The notes under the pieces are model-generated. The model worked only from the letters and a program-made list of their open reading frames with translations. It did no database searches and was not told the DNA's origin. A program made the translations under genes and the position numbers. From Ophthalmolycus amberensis (Eukaryota; Chordata; Actinopteri; Perciformes; Zoarcidae), in contig JAFEUB010001521.1 in assembly GCA_024529925.1 (NCBI GenBank), forward strand, positions 564,001 through 628,000: a DNA stretch of 64,000 nt, in the 5' to 3' direction. Of this stretch, positions 1 through 13,863 are shown piece after piece (the first letter of the stretch is position 1; every line of letters starts with the position of its first letter).

Positions 1-434
1 AGACGGAAAACATTGGTTGTAGTCAGAAAAAGTTGAATTTGTCGAGGAAGCTTTAACGATCCTTTTCTTAAATTAAAAGATATATTGAGTCACGATATCA
101 GGATTGGATTCATGTAAATGTAGAGCGTGCACGTGGAGCTGTGACGTAACGACTAGTTTCCTGCGTGTTTCTTCATCCAGAACAGACAATTCAGGCAACT
201 TATATGACGTCATATCATGTTGAATGCATTCTATTATGAGCCTTTATTTTGAAATGTCTTGGATGGAAGTTTAGGAGGTTGGCCATCGTGTGTCTGGTCC
301 TGATTGGATAATTGATACGGAGGCCGTTTGTATGAAGTTTAGACTCTTCTTGTAAATCTTTCTGTTGGATGAAAGATAATGAAGGTTCTCTGTATTGTTT
401 TATGACTTCATGTATCCGTGTTTGACACTCTTAC

Positions 435-3263
435 CCGGTCTCCTTTGGAGCCAGTTATTCCTTGGAGACCTCTTGTTCCGCCTTGGCCCTAAGATCAGTC
501 AGCGGGTAGAAGGAGAAGAGACAGAACCATGTTGATGTGTTTGACTGTGAGGAGGAGACATCTCATTGTGAAGCATGCTGAGAGAGAATGGTGGAATGTT
601 TTACTGGTAGTCCTTGAGCTCCGACTTCACCCAGCAGTCCTTGTTCGCCTTCCTCTCCCTGAAAGAGAACGTGAGTTATGTCATGCTGTGACAAACACAC
701 ATCCATGTTTTCACCTGCTCTCTTTTGCTTCAGCGTCATTTACTGCAGAGAAGCTGCAGAGAAGCTGCCTCATACCTTTCTAGAAACATATTCTAGAAAT
801 GTTGTCTCTGCAGCTTCTCACGTGTGAAACATATCTTTGTTATCCGTTGCAGGAATAGATCAGAGAGGCTGTGAGAGGGGAGGATGTTACCTTGTGTCCT
901 TGTCTTCCGGGCTCACCAGATTCCCCTTTAACCCCCTTGTGGCCCTGCAGACAGACAGGAAGCAGAGATGGAATCCAATCATCGTGTTGCAAGTCTCGAG
1001 AAGGTCTTTGCACTTAAGTCCCAGGTCCTGAACTATGAGTTTAGAGTCTTAATGAGTCATAATGCGCCAGATCGGATTGGATCTGGGGAATTAAGCGTTA
1101 GCGTTACTTGATTCAGGATATTAATTGATTTTGGGGCTCACTTTTAAAATACATTGTTTTTAATCTTTGGCCTTTGAGGAAGAAGTTGTCCGAAGTGAAG
1201 TCACGAGTCATTGGAAGTTAAAGTCCAAGTCTAGTTGCAAGTCTTTGTTGTTGTTGTTGTTCTCTAGTCGAAGTTTAACGTGATCAAAATTGTGACTTGA
1301 GTCCGACTCGAGTCCAAGTCATGTGACTTCTTGTACGAAGTGACATTTATCTATAAGATGCATTGAGTAGAAACTGGACAATGAGGAGTTAACGTGGGAC
1401 CAAAATGAGATCAGCCTCCGTGACATTTCACTCACCTTCATGCCGGGGAGACCAGAATGTCCATTGAGTCCAGCGGGGCAGGCGCTGGGACACTGAAAAA
1501 CACAACAGCCTATTTGAGGTCATGGAAGAGCCCCGCCACTAGGGGGCTCCACTGTCCAGGGACCCCCATGAGCTCGCAGAGACAGCAATCAACAAATGCT
1601 TCTGATGGTTTACTACAATTTGTTCATGCTTTACTTTACCGTTGATGATCAATTTAACAAAGGTTAGTTTGAGTTCAGGCATTAATGACGATGTGCATTT
1701 GGAAGATTCTTGATTTAAATCAGTTGCTGGTTTCGTCTCAGATGTCTGAGCTTTCTACGAGCACTTGAACACATCACTCTGGCTGTCAGTTATATGACAA
1801 CACAACAATTATAGAACTTTGACCTAAAAAAAGGTCTTTTTAAAATCATGAAATCAGATAAATAACATAATGCAGACTTTGTGGTGCTATGTCAGCCATG
1901 TTTTTGGTTTTGTTCTTCTTCCTATCAACGGTGAATCATAAAGAATACTCTTCATTCTCACAGTTTAAAATGCAGCGGAGCATGTTGTAGCACGTTTAAC
2001 ATTATACCAAGTGCTTTTATTTTGACGAGGCAAAAAAGGCAGTTTTGTTGAAATGGTTGTAAAAGAATCTCCGTTGGGATCTTACCAGGTCCTCGCCCTG
2101 ATACACACCCGGAGGACCCTAGAACACAAACACGCTCACGTGAACTTTAAATCATTCATTCGGGTGATTTTCATTCTGTTAACAAATAAGAAACACATCA
2201 CTCTGAAACCTTTATGAGTTGTTAACCGACCTTTAACCTCCCACAGTGTCCCGCCCGCTCATCGAGAGTCAAGTGTTGATCTTTATAATATTTGAATCAT
2301 ATTTACCCGCGGCCCAGCAGCACCAGCAGGACCCACTTGACCTCTCTTGCCTCTTGCTCCCTGTGAGAGATTTGAGAAGATCAACAGCTGCCGTCATCGA
2401 CACACTCGTCATTTACATCTTCTGTTCTTTTACTTCATGTTTAAGACCTTTTAAAACGTGTTTATTGCTTAGCTTTGTCATGTTTAAAGTGTACAGTGTA
2501 CACTTTACATACTAAAATCATACGTGTACTCACAGATGTTCCAATTTTGCCCAGTTCCCCTGGCAGCCCGTCGGTGCCCGGGATGCCCTGTCAGCAAACA
2601 GCAGAACACGAACGTCTGAACAATCTGATGCAACAAAGCCTCTAAAACACTGAAGCAGACGCACGTTCTTCAATATGTGTTCAGTATCAATATGAATACA
2701 GTGTAGTACTACCACAGTGTAGTAATACTCAGCTACTATGTACATTTACTCCACGACAATTCAGAGGAAGTATTCTACTTATACAAAAATATTATCAACA
2801 AAATAATGATTTATTATTATTATTATAGGATAAAATGAGATTAAGATACCAGCTGCATGATTCAAGTGATGCACGTATTAATCCGTCAATAATTATATAT
2901 AAATAATACAATATATGTTTTTCTGAAATGAGCAGTTCTGCATAGCGAGTACTTTACCTTTAGAATGCAGGACTCTTACTTGTAACAGAGTATTTCTACA
3001 CTGAGGTATTACTACTTCTACTCAAGTAACAGATCTGAATGATTCTTCCACCGCTGCTAATGATAAATAAACAGATTAAAGGACCAGTGACACTTGTTTT
3101 AGGAAAATTCAGATTACATCTCACAAAAAGGACGAATATCGTTTCCTGCTCAGCCGTCATCTGCAGGAGATGACGTGCACGCTGCTGTATCTGCAGTGTC
3201 CCCGCTGTGGTTAAGTCATAATACCAGCAGCTGTGGAACCACCTATGGAAGTGAACTGTAATA

Positions 3264-3300
<37 letters not shown>

Positions 3301-6300
3301 TGACAACACTGAATATGTTGTGTATATACTCACATCCAGCCCATCAGGTCCGACACCCTGTGAGAGAGAAATCAGGGATTCACGGTCGATCAACAGAAAT
3401 CAATCACAACTATCTGGTGATCAGCGTTGTTCAAATGGAGCTGAATGCCTATTTCATTGATTGTATTACTTGTGCTGACACGGCTAAATTCAGTGTATAG
3501 CAGAACATATCCTTTAATATCATGAGAGGATTTAAACCCAGCTGTAATAAAGTGTGTACGGGTTATTTAAAACAGAAAAGTAAGCCGTTGCAAGAGACTA
3601 AAAAGACTCTTATAGGTTTATGTCTGCAGATCAGTTCTTCAACTTGTGTTTATTATCTTATGAATCCAAACTCTCCCACAGATTGCACTATTGATAGAAC
3701 TAGGGCTGCAACTGATGATTCATTTCATTATTGATTAATCTGCCAATTCTTTACTTGATTCATCCATTAAATGTTTGATCTGTAAAATCTCAGAAAATAC
3801 GACAAATGTTCATCCAGCTCAATATCTTGTTTCGGTCCAAAACACAAAGATGTTCAGTTTAATATGATATAAAACCTTAGAAAATCAAGTCGTCAAAAAC
3901 TTAATTTTCTGACATCTTTTGCATAGAAAATGACTGATGATTATTATGGGATGTAATTCTGGTTTGTATTTGTATTTACCGTTTCTCCAGAAGGCCCATG
4001 TGGCCCAGAATCCCCCTGAAAACAAACAACAAACCGTTGAATTTGACAGATATAGAACAATATACATTAATTCAACAGAGAGATTGATGCAGTAGAATGC
4101 AGCAGTAATAATCTTACTTTTGGTCCCTTGAGGCCCACCGTGCCTGAACCTCCAGGAGGTCCAACAGGTCCCTAAAGATGACGTTACAAAAACACAATGA
4201 TGAAAACAAATGCTTTAAATACAACATTCATCTTTGTGAACGCAGCAGTTCACACATTGTTTTTATATTGAGAGAATAATATGTGTTAAAATTCAATCCA
4301 ACTCGAGACACTGTTCACCACTAGTACGTGATGTCTGTTGTGCAAATGAATGAAAGCACTTTAGGTTCTGTGTCTGATAACTTCACATATTAATGTCGAC
4401 TGTATTTCAGGTAAATCATATCATCTTGGACAGATCGCCGCCTGCAGAAGAACAGTTGAATTATGTGATTCGTTACGACTGCGAAGGGTTAAAACCAAAC
4501 AACCGAACACGTTTTTGTCGGTTATGATAATTATCTCATTGAAGTCATTTCTGAGAACGCTGCAATAATCAATAAGCTACAACAAAGCCGATGGGACAGG
4601 AAACAGGAACAAGGTGTTGTTGTCAACAAGCCAACAGCTGGATCATCTGCTCAACCTGAACCCAACGGATCCTGACAAAGTATCTGGTTTTGGGTCATGT
4701 TCAGGTTTCCTGCTTGTCTATATTAAATGTAATTTTATTATTAAACGTCTCTTTATCTCTCTGATTGAGCCAATCCTCTGTGTCCATGTGAGTAACGTTG
4801 GCAGCACCAGTAAACTCCATTTACACCCAATCAGATCTCTATTTTATTTGCAGGTTTATCTTGAAAGCGAGTGCAGCCAAAGTGCTCGATCTGCCCGGGA
4901 GTTCATTTTATAACTGGACTTTGAATATGTTGGGCTAACCTGGGAGCTTCATCACAACATGCTCCTGTTTCTCAGGATTCCCAGATCTCTGCATCTAATT
5001 TGGTGAGAAGTTTGTCATAATTATCGACTTACAATCAAAAACGATGGAAAAAAGTCGTAAAAAATACAACAAACTTCCTCTGATTACTTCCTCTGCCTGC
5101 GTTCGTCTTTGGAGACTAAAAAGATATGACACCAGGAGGAGGCGTGGCCTTCCTTCCATTAGCTCCTCCCCTCACCTGCCTCCTCCATAAATAACTCTCA
5201 GAAACACTCTCCACCTGGTCAGAGGCCTCAGGAGGACAGGAAACAGGAAGAGAAGCAAACAAACAGTACGAAGCTGTGTGCTGATCTCCTCTTTGCAGTC
5301 TGGTGGATTTTATGCTGCTGTAGGTGTAGAAACACCCTCCGACTCTTCTCACCAAGTACCAATTTTTTGGGGCTTTTTCCATAAGTTTCAATCCGCATGA
5401 AGCTCTGAATCTGTTCTCAGCACCGTCACCACCGCAGACACACTGAGTCCATTCTGCACCACCTTCTCCCAGCACGCGGGCCGTACTCGTCTCTGGTGCA
5501 GCCGACCCCCCCCCCCCCCCTCCCTCCCTCGATCTCACACAAAAAGGACCCCTGTTCCTGTCAGGAAGGACTCGAGACTCTCCCCTAAATAGATTAGTTT
5601 ATTCAAGGAACTCCCAGTGGAAGCCAAGACAAGCTGCTCTCACAGCAGCAGGTCTGAACAGCTCAGATCCTACAGAGATTCAATACGTCCTCTTGTTGGA
5701 GACTTTAACCTGCAGATCCAAAACACAGCACATGTGCTACCTTTCCAACCAGGTACCAGTCTGTGCCGAACATTGTTGCTTCACTCACATCTGCGCCCGG
5801 AAGGCCTGCGGCTCCTGCAGCTCCGTCTCTGCCGTTGTCACCATCAGGACCCTGGAAGCAGAAAGTTCACCTCGCGTCTAAACACCGCTCGATCGGGAGC
5901 AAAGTCAGCAAATCATCTCGCACTTCTCTGCACGTGACGAGAGAAAATGAAAAGTCCACTCACTGGTCCTCCGTTCACCGTGGAGTCGTCTCCTCTGTCG
6001 CCCTGGAGATGCACGAGGAACATAATCAGATGAGGAACTAAAGAACCTTTTGAAGACAGTGTCTCCCATTGAGGACCCTCAGCTCCATTTCTTGTATAGG
6101 TCCACTATTTAATAAAACACACGCATGCTTCATATTTGAGCTTGATTCCAATATTTCTATTTTGTAACTGATTCAGGATCTTCTCCACTAAAATGTGATC
6201 CCTGGACGTGTGCAAAGGACTTTGAAGACCTTCATGTTGATGAGAATATGCAAAAATAAAAAGAACCTGAAACTTGAACTCATGAACTACTGATCATGGT

Positions 6301-7650
6301 TCTGTTGTTTTATATTCAGGGACAAAGAAAAATCATGATCACGATACATATACGAGTTTATTTGATGGGGCTTTGAAATAATTCCCAGCTCATAGTGCAG
6401 CATTGAATCTAATAAAGCAACAGCTGCTCAGCAACTCTTGTTTGGTCGATTAATCTCGGAGCAGAAGGTGATTCTGTTCGTATCAGGATGAAGTCACGTG
6501 AGGACCTTTTCATTTCCAAAGGACTTCATCGTTAAAACAACTCCACGATTAAAAAGCTGCTTCAGTGTTCGCTGAGCTGATTAACCCAGAAACACACTGA
6601 TCCACCGCTTCAGTCCCACATCTGGAAGTCTAAGACTCAACCGGCGACTCACATCAATGCCGTCCACTCCGGGCACGCCTGCTACTCCGATGGGCCCCTG
6701 GGGGCCTCTGGGACCGACCGGGCCCCTCTGCAGAACAAACACACACATTAAAAATACAAAGAAAATGTCACTTTTTACTCTCGCTGAACTTCATCTCTAG
6801 ATGTGTTCCAGAGCTGCAGCTCACACAGAGTCTCATTGTTCGGGTGATGTGAGGGGAAAGGTCAGGGAGCTGAACCTGGTTCCCCATTACAGTCCCATTA
6901 TACCGGCATGTGTTCAGATTACTGGGGCTGACTGCACCTGATTGGTTCCAGGTGTGCACACTGGGATGAATGGACCCCAGTTTGCACCACTTCTTAGATC
7001 AACTTCATAAAGTAATTGAAGTCTTTTGTAAATAATGCTGTTTGTTTGCTGAAAAAACACCTCAAAGTCTCTGATTCAACGTTCACGTTCACGTGTCACT
7101 TCGTGATTTTATAAATGGCTCGTCATGAAATCAACAAGCGTGGTCAAAGAAAATCCAACACTAAAACCATAAATTAATTAAAGTACACTTGAGTCCCTAA
7201 AGAAATGTTCTCAACAAGACTCAAAGAGATTTAATTAAGATGGATTTTAAGTAAAAGCACGACAGCAACACACATTTTAACAGGTATATGGTGAAGAATA
7301 GGAGGAAATAAGTTCAGTAAACTACATTAAAGTCTACTTTGAATGAAGTGCCAACATGAATATAAATTATGATACCACAAGAGATTCACCATAATGTCAC
7401 AGATACAAACTTACTTTTAAGGATCATACGTTCGCCTCAGATTCTCAAATTTGTTAATCATTCGTACACTTCGGAAGTAAAGGACGATAAAGTAGAATAC
7501 GCTCTATAAATGCCTCGCTGGAGGGAATAACACAGGATCATGCGATGGAGAGAAAGAGCACCTTTATGTTCTCACCTGAGCCGAGCACATCAGCACGATC
7601 TGCAGCACAATCACCAGCAAAGACTCTCGACACATCCAGGAGAGAGCCAT
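435..7650 (-). CDS. col9a1: Collagen alpha-1(IX) chain, short NC4-less form; 5' part, continues off the left edge
   Basis: Fourteen exons read right to left: 7576-7650, 6653-6727, 5964-6002, 5789-5851, 4118-4171, 3980-4015, 3334-3357, 2534-2587, 2307-2360, 2086-2118, 1436-1492, 891-944, 605-658, 435-488. All have GT-AG borders and each starts on a whole codon (242 aa). Exon 1 encodes a 25-residue hydrophobic signal peptide (MALSWMCRES...MCSAQ). Then comes Gly-X-Y sequence: COL3 starts RGPVGPRGPQGPIG and ends GPPGVYQ, NC3 is GEDLCPSACPA with the C-x3-C pair, and COL2 starts GLNGHSGLPGMKGHKG. The NC3 cysteines and the GHKGVKGESGEPGRQGHK exon fit alpha-1(IX) better than alpha-2 or alpha-3. Type IX is a FACIT collagen that coats cartilage type II fibrils. 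The long-form NC4 exons should lie upstream but MRPL4 is there, so this locus can make only the short form locally. COL3 has a non-triplet stretch in exon 3. The 3' two thirds is outside the window. Confidence 0.9.
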
Positions 7651-9016
7651 GGTCTTCGTCCCAGGGCCGAGGAAGACGCTGAAAAGTCCCTTTTTCCCAG
7701 ATTAGACGGGGCTCACGGACGGTCCACCTGTCAGCCTCCCCCCTGTCTGAAACCCCTCCGCCTGCTGGAAGGGGAGGGCGTTAGGAAGTCCTGATTATTC
7801 ATAAGCAGCTGAGGCTAAGCAGGAGGAGGGGGGGGGGGGGGGCTTCTCCATACGAACAGGGTGGAGTGTACTTTACTCTGAAATTAAATTGAATGTGATG
7901 CCTTAGTCAGTAGAAAGTGACCGCGACAATAAAACGTTTGGTATTGTCCTTCATGGCTTCAAGATTTAATCCAAAGTTTTGGTTAAAAACTGTTTAAAAA
8001 AAGAGATTTAGAGGAGAAACGGGGGGCTGGAGTAATTAAGTTATGGTCACATTGTTATTTTTAGGTTTATTATTATCATCCAGGATCCAGCTGCTCGACA
8101 GGCGGACAGCAGGACGGAGATCAGGACTCTGGTGGACCAGAGGAGGAGGACTCTGTTCACATCAGGGTGCTCCGTCCTCAAACAGTCAAAGTTAAGGGAC
8201 AACGTTTTCCTCTTTTTAATTTTTAACTGAACTCATTTTACAACATTGAAACTTTCAAAGTTCATTAACCGAGTTGGTCCATCGGCTGTTGTCTTGGTGC
8301 TGTGATCCCTGTAGTTAGTAACAACTGAACACCTTATCCAGTGATGTCATCATCATGAACACACCAGTTAAAGGCCTCCGACTAGCCAACATTGACTGCC
8401 TGTTTGACTGCTAACTGTTAGCCTAGCTCACTTTAAGGTTGGCTTGCTCATCAACTGTTGAATTAGATTGTTGCAGCAACACAAGTTGGTCGTCAGAAGT
8501 TGCTTCAAAAATGTTTTTTTGAACAAATTTACTTTTTGTTTTTTTAGGAACGACTTGCATACCGACCTGCACATGTTCAGTCTCTATTCTGCACCCCAAC
8601 AATAACTCGTTAAATAAATGTTAATGAGACACAGTACATCACCTCCTGTACAGTGTGAGCCGCAGTGTTTACGGACAACTTCACAAGATCGACGTCTGTG
8701 CTGCGTCTGTCCCTCCAGCTTCATCTCACACAGTGAGCCATAGAAAAATAACTTCCATTCCATATTCACGGTGCATTAAACTACGTCTTGTTCTGTGCTG
8801 CAGCATAAACCTCGGAGGGTTTACGTGCCGAACGACTTCATCGTGCCGGCAGAGAAGAAGCGCTCGGCCCTCTGTTGGAAGATCAGGAACTATGAATTGT
8901 AGATACTTGTACCGATTGTTTTTTGTATAAATGGCGTTATTTATTGATGATTTCTTCTTTAAACATTTAACATAATAAAACACATACAGAATATATTACA
9001 GGCGATCTCGTGTCTC
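7651..9016. other. Intergenic gap between col9a1 5' end and mrpl4 stop codon
   Basis: The left part (7651-7850) must hold the col9a1 5' UTR and promoter. It has a poly-G run near 7830-7842 and a weak TATA-like AT patch around 7795-7805 on the minus strand. The right end holds the mrpl4 3' UTR. I see no other coding exon here. The interval is too short and too poor in open frames to hide the NC4 (TSPN) exons of a long-form COL9A1. Confidence 0.6.
8940..8945 (-). other. Probable poly(A) signal of mrpl4
   Basis: AATAAA on the minus strand (TTTATT on plus), about 70 bases after the mrpl4 stop codon at 9017-9019. It is the first canonical hexamer downstream, which would give a very short 3' UTR. 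Confidence 0.55.
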
Positions 9017-12000
9017 CTACGGGAGGTCTGTGTAGGGCAGCTTGTACGGGTACAGAGGGGTGTAGCGCTGGTCGTGCCAAAGCAGCTTGTCCTCCAGAAA
9101 CTTCAGCGTTTGCAGCGTGAGGACGACGGCTTCGTGTTTCAGCATGCTGTGGACGTTCAGTCCTGACAGAGAGAAGAGGAAATAAAACTCAAGTCTTTTA
9201 AGATTGTCCTGAAGAAAGTGATCTTCTCATCTTAGTTGGCACATTACATGGAGGTCACGCTCTCCTTGCAGACTGTTTTCAGTGGAACTTTCAGTACCAA
9301 TGCAACTCACTACCAATAAAATACCAAAAGGTAGCGTCACGGTTCTGTCTCCACAGCCTGTGTGACATCAGAGAGAAATAACTCACCGATTGCTGGAATA
9401 ACGTTCACCGTCTTCAAACTTGCCGTTGCCTGAAGGATGTTTTCGGGAAACTCTTCACATCTGAAAGCAACAACGACGACGTCAGCAGACTCAGCAAAGC
9501 ACGCGAGTAAAGTTTGTTCTTAAGCCGAGCTGATGATACTCACACATCCACTATTAGCACCGACTCCCCCCAGTGCTTCTCTCTGATGAGGTCCAGCAGG
9601 TACTGAGGGTCGGGTGTGGGGATGTTCAGAGAGTCCACGATGTGAAGGTAGTCCTGCAACAACAAAAACCAAAAAAAAACAGCGCCAATATAATCAGAAC
9701 ACACGATTAGCAGTTATTTTTGTGTTATTTTTATGACTCAAAAGTGCAAAACGTTAGAAATTAGCCCCAAGAACAGTAAAGACACGACGACGCATCAAGT
9801 CCACGGGTCTGATGTACCTGCGCCATCTTGGAGCTCAGAGCCACTTTGAGTCCTTGAACCCGGACCTTCATGGGTAACATGTAGTAGTAGCCGGTCGGCC
9901 CTCTGGGTCCTTTGGCGACTCCGCCTGAGAGAGAAACACAGGAACACGTCACCTCAGACTCCCGCTGAGAAGCAACCTGAGAATCACTCCAGATGAAACG
10001 ATTGCAGGAAGAAGAGCAGCTCGTTATTTAACGTAGTTTCTAACGATGAAGAGATTTACACAACAGATGGAGATTTAGTTGATTTTAGCGTTTGGACGTT
10101 CTTGAGGACAGCGCTGCATGTCCCACCCTGTGACTCACGTCACACTAGAATTAGAACGGTGACACGACTCCTCGTTGGTTGCAGTATAGTATGTCGAAAT
10201 ACTGATTAAAAAAAAGATATATTCACCTCCTTTCCATATCGGGGATCGGATGCTTCCATGGCGAGCTCGTCCACTTCCTTTCTGGTTCCATGGTTTCCTG
10301 CCTCCACCTCTGACCTCTGACCTGATCTTTGTGTTGGCGTGGCTCTGAGATCAAAACGACCGTCAGTGACGTGGATATTAGCTTTATGAATATTAATAAA
10401 CTGGACATAATGCAGTAGTTATTACACTGCATCAGTCAGACATGAATGAATAATTACAGGTCATTTCTTTCTGTCTTTGTTTCATTGAAAATGTAGTTTC
10501 ATAAAAGCAAATAATAATAATAATAATAATAATACATTCTTATAAATATGGAGTGGAAGCTGAAGCCTGAACATAAATAAATGACCTTTAGAAACGAGTG
10601 AATCAGTAACTCACAACTCTCTTGAAGTTTTTCTGCCATATTACCACCTGGTGGAGAATATCGAGCCTGAGAGGAAACAAACACACGGGTTAACTGAGAC
10701 TTCCCTTTGGTGGCGGGATGTAAAGGTTAGAGTTGTTGTTCCATTAGAAACTAACAACACTCTCCGGGTGACAGATTACCTCGGAGGCACCGCGAAGACA
10801 TCCGGGTGGAGCTCAGCCAAACCCAGCGGCTCGCCGCCCCGCCTCTCCAGAGTCTCCACCCACGCCTGGACGGCGCTCCGATGAGCGGGAACGACGGCGT
10901 CGCACTTCCTCAGGAGAGGCAGGGAGCAGTCTGCAGGAGGAGGAGGCCGCTCTGCAGGAGGAGACACGACACAGACCGTCAGACGGGGCTGCAACTACGG
11001 ATCAGCGTCTACTTATCCGTCTGAAAGATTTCAGATCTGCCTCCCATAAATACAGACTCAAGAGGTTAAACATCCGTAGATCGATGAGTCAGAGATTCCT
11101 TCTGAAGGGAACGAGCATTTGAAGGAAATATCGTGAACTCAGTACAGAGAACAGTGACTTATTGAGCAATGGTGACGTTTGATTCCACACCAGGATTTCT
11201 GACCATGCAAAGTAGTTTATTATTAAAATGTTGAGATATTTATTTATTCAACAGACGGTGCAACCAAACGTTTTGATAGATGTACAGAGCTATCTAAGCT
11301 TATCTATTTGTAATTAGGCGCCTGAGTGATCACTTCAGACCTCTTAGAGGTGTTGATGCAGAACTATTTGTTGTACGAGAGGTTCCAATGATTGTGTTGT
11401 TTTAGTCTGAGTGTCGATGGTGAGTCTACATGAACAGTTGAGAGGAGTCTGATCTCACAGGAGAACTGCTTCTAGATATGAATTCAAAGATAAAAACTTT
11501 TCTGGAGAAAACCCAATATTTGATTCTTAGGATCAAATGAATGTAAAGATATAAAAATATCAAGTGAAACAACACGCAGCTGACACGCTCAGACAGAATC
11601 CACATTTACAGCAGTTTGAACCCACTTAGTCTGGAAGGATCCACCAGGTTGGACGGCAGCAGCAGATTGGGAGGCAGAGCGCTCTCACTGCAGAACGACG
11701 AGGCGAACTGAGGAGCAGACGACTAGTTAGTGGAGCAGATTAAAAAAACACACACAAGTAGAAATCTGATAACATTCAGAAGGACCTGATAATACTGCAT
11801 CAAACTACTATACATGTATATTTAAAAGGTTTTACATAGGACGAGATCTGGATCTAAGACTGGTGTCATGTTTACTTTGTCTAACTATCAAACACACACC
11901 TGTACGTTGACAGGTGTGCAGGATAATCCATATAGAATATATATTTAACCTGATGGTCTATGGACCAAAACATTGTTTTTTAATATCTCTGAATGCAAGT

Positions 12001-12364
12001 GAAGAGGAACGTGTGCAGGAGACATTTTATTTGTTCCGCACTAAACTACAGTTACATCGCACTTAAGAGAAATACGTCATCAATTAATTTAAAAAAGTGA
12101 TTCAAAATGATCTAACTGATTCATAGAAATGACTAAATATAAGTTTTAACATTTCAGGGTTTTAGTCTAAATATTTAACATGAGATTAAAAGATTCCGTC
12201 CATTCTTCTTGTTCATATTCCACTCTGTTTATCACTTAAAATCAGATGTCACATAGGTTTGTGATTATTAAACATGAGTGTAACGTCTTATGCAGCTGAT
12301 TAAACGTATTACTTACCCTTTTAACGACTCCTCTGCCGCAAATCACCAGCGTACAACGAAGCAT
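9017..12364 (-). CDS. mrpl4: Large ribosomal subunit protein uL4m, mitochondrial
   Basis: Nine exons: 12317-12364, 11626-11707, 10780-10951, 10615-10666, 10227-10344, 9818-9924, 9544-9653, 9387-9460, 9017-9162. They total 909 nt, an unbroken frame of 302 aa (human about 311). The core is highly recognisable: LHPDVFAVPPR, LDILHQVVIWQKNFKR, GGGRKPWNQKGSGRARHGS (the uL4 rRNA-binding loop), GPRGPTGYYYMLPMK, GLNVHSMLKHEAVVLTL and the tail FLEDKLLWHDQRYTPLYPYK. The protein builds the exit-tunnel region of the mitochondrial 39S subunit. The start MLRCTLVICGRG gives a short basic, hydrophobic N-terminus that fits a mitochondrial presequence; this end is not conserved and is the least certain part. 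Exon 7 ends GATGT before a consensus GTGAG donor. Nothing suggests a pseudogene. Confidence 0.95.
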
Positions 12365-13863
12365 TTCGGGTCTGTTGTCTTTACAAAAGTCTCACAAATA
12401 CACTTAAAACATCTTAAATCATTATTAAATGCACATTATAAACGAACTCGAGCCGTTTTGAAGCACTGAAAAGGTCGCGGTCGCGTTTTTTTCCGTGTGG
12501 TGTGTCGGCGCGTGTTGATGACGTAGACCGGGCACAGTCGTGACAACGGCTGCGGCCCCTAGTGGCTGGAGGTAAAAACTTCAGCCAAGACTGTTCAAAA
12601 ACAATGATGCAGATTTCAAATAACATGTTTAATATTATTTAAGTCTATCTTAATACAACACTCACAGGCCTACATTAACATTTAAACTAGTTATTGTTTG
12701 TGGTGGAATGTAAGTAAATTCACTCAAGTATTGTATTTTAGTGAACATTTAAGGTACTTATATTTTACCTGAGTATTTCCATTTATTGCCACTTTCTACT
12801 TCTATTCCAATACATTTCATAGATAACTATTGGACTTTTGACTGCACTACATTTGTCTGACAGCTATAGTTATTTTGCAGATTTAAAATATAAATCAACT
12901 TAGAAATGATGTATTATTATAGGTTATGTTACCTAGCAGTATATATGTAAGGTATTTTTTTTAAAAGCCACCTTTGTCCTCTGCAACATTAAAGTGATGA
13001 ACACAATAATGCATAAATCATTATAATCCAATGATGTAATGTATGTGTTCCTGACGTGGGCCATCCTATGAGTACTTGAAAATATGAATCAGGAAACAAA
13101 TAGTATATACAATTCTTTTGTGTTTATTATTACAAAATAATAAAATGATATATGCTGCGCCCATAACAACCCATTTTAACAGCTTCATTGTCACCTCTAA
13201 AACAGCTGGTCAGATTTTAAAGTTTAGAATATATATAGTCAACTCAAATAATCTAATTATCATTATCATATTGCTTTAAAATGTGGAAGCAAAACTCTGT
13301 TAAAGCACAAATGGTCATAAAAAAATATATAAACTCAGCTATATACTGTATATCGCCAATGAATATAAAATAAATTGAGTTTCAAAATTATAGACATACA
13401 GTACAATATAAACATATGCACAACTTTGGATATTTACATAGTTACATCTTTTGATCTTGTGATAGTAAGAAGAAAATCCAACACATTTCCTCCTTGAGTA
13501 ATAACATCAGCAGTAAACTGAAAAGAAAATTAGGAGATATTTGGTGGCAAAACTTAACTTAAATGTAGATAGAAATAACACCTTCTTGTGAAATACAACA
13601 AAGTATGAATTACAAAATGTGGAAAAAGAATCAATTTATAAAACAAGTGCTGCATCGTAAAGTAGGCTTCGTCATTATGAAGCAACAAGATCGGCTTTAT
13701 ATACAAACAAAAAAACTTAAATAAAGCAGAAAGTCAGTGACACAAAACGACATGTCATCAAATAAACATACAACAGCGTAAGTCACAACATACAAACATA
13801 ATATGAAAAGAACAATAAAAGAAAGGTATGGTTCTGCTTATGGAAACATCAGTGCTTTAAAAC
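12365..13863. other. Intergenic gap between mrpl4 start and ahnak-like stop
   Basis: The left end (12365-12560) is GC/CpG-rich for the region, with a TGACGT half-CRE near 12518, and is the likely mrpl4 promoter. The block from about 12700 to 13060 is a degenerate copy of the dispersed fish repeat that starts GTGGTGGAATGTAAGTAAATTCACTCAAGTA. The right part is AT-rich and should be the ahnak-like 3' UTR. No additional gene seen. Confidence 0.6.
13123..13128 (-). other. Possible poly(A) signal of the ahnak-like gene
   Basis: AATAAA on the minus strand about 740 bases after the stop at 13864, which would give a 3' UTR of ordinary length. Other AT-rich near-matches occur, so this is a candidate only. 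Confidence 0.3.

Noticed and set aside
5116..5538. 140-aa minus-strand frame in the col9a1 intron
   Set aside because: Gly-rich start comes from a poly-C tract. It lacks Gly-X-Y periodicity and overlaps no exon with plausible borders.
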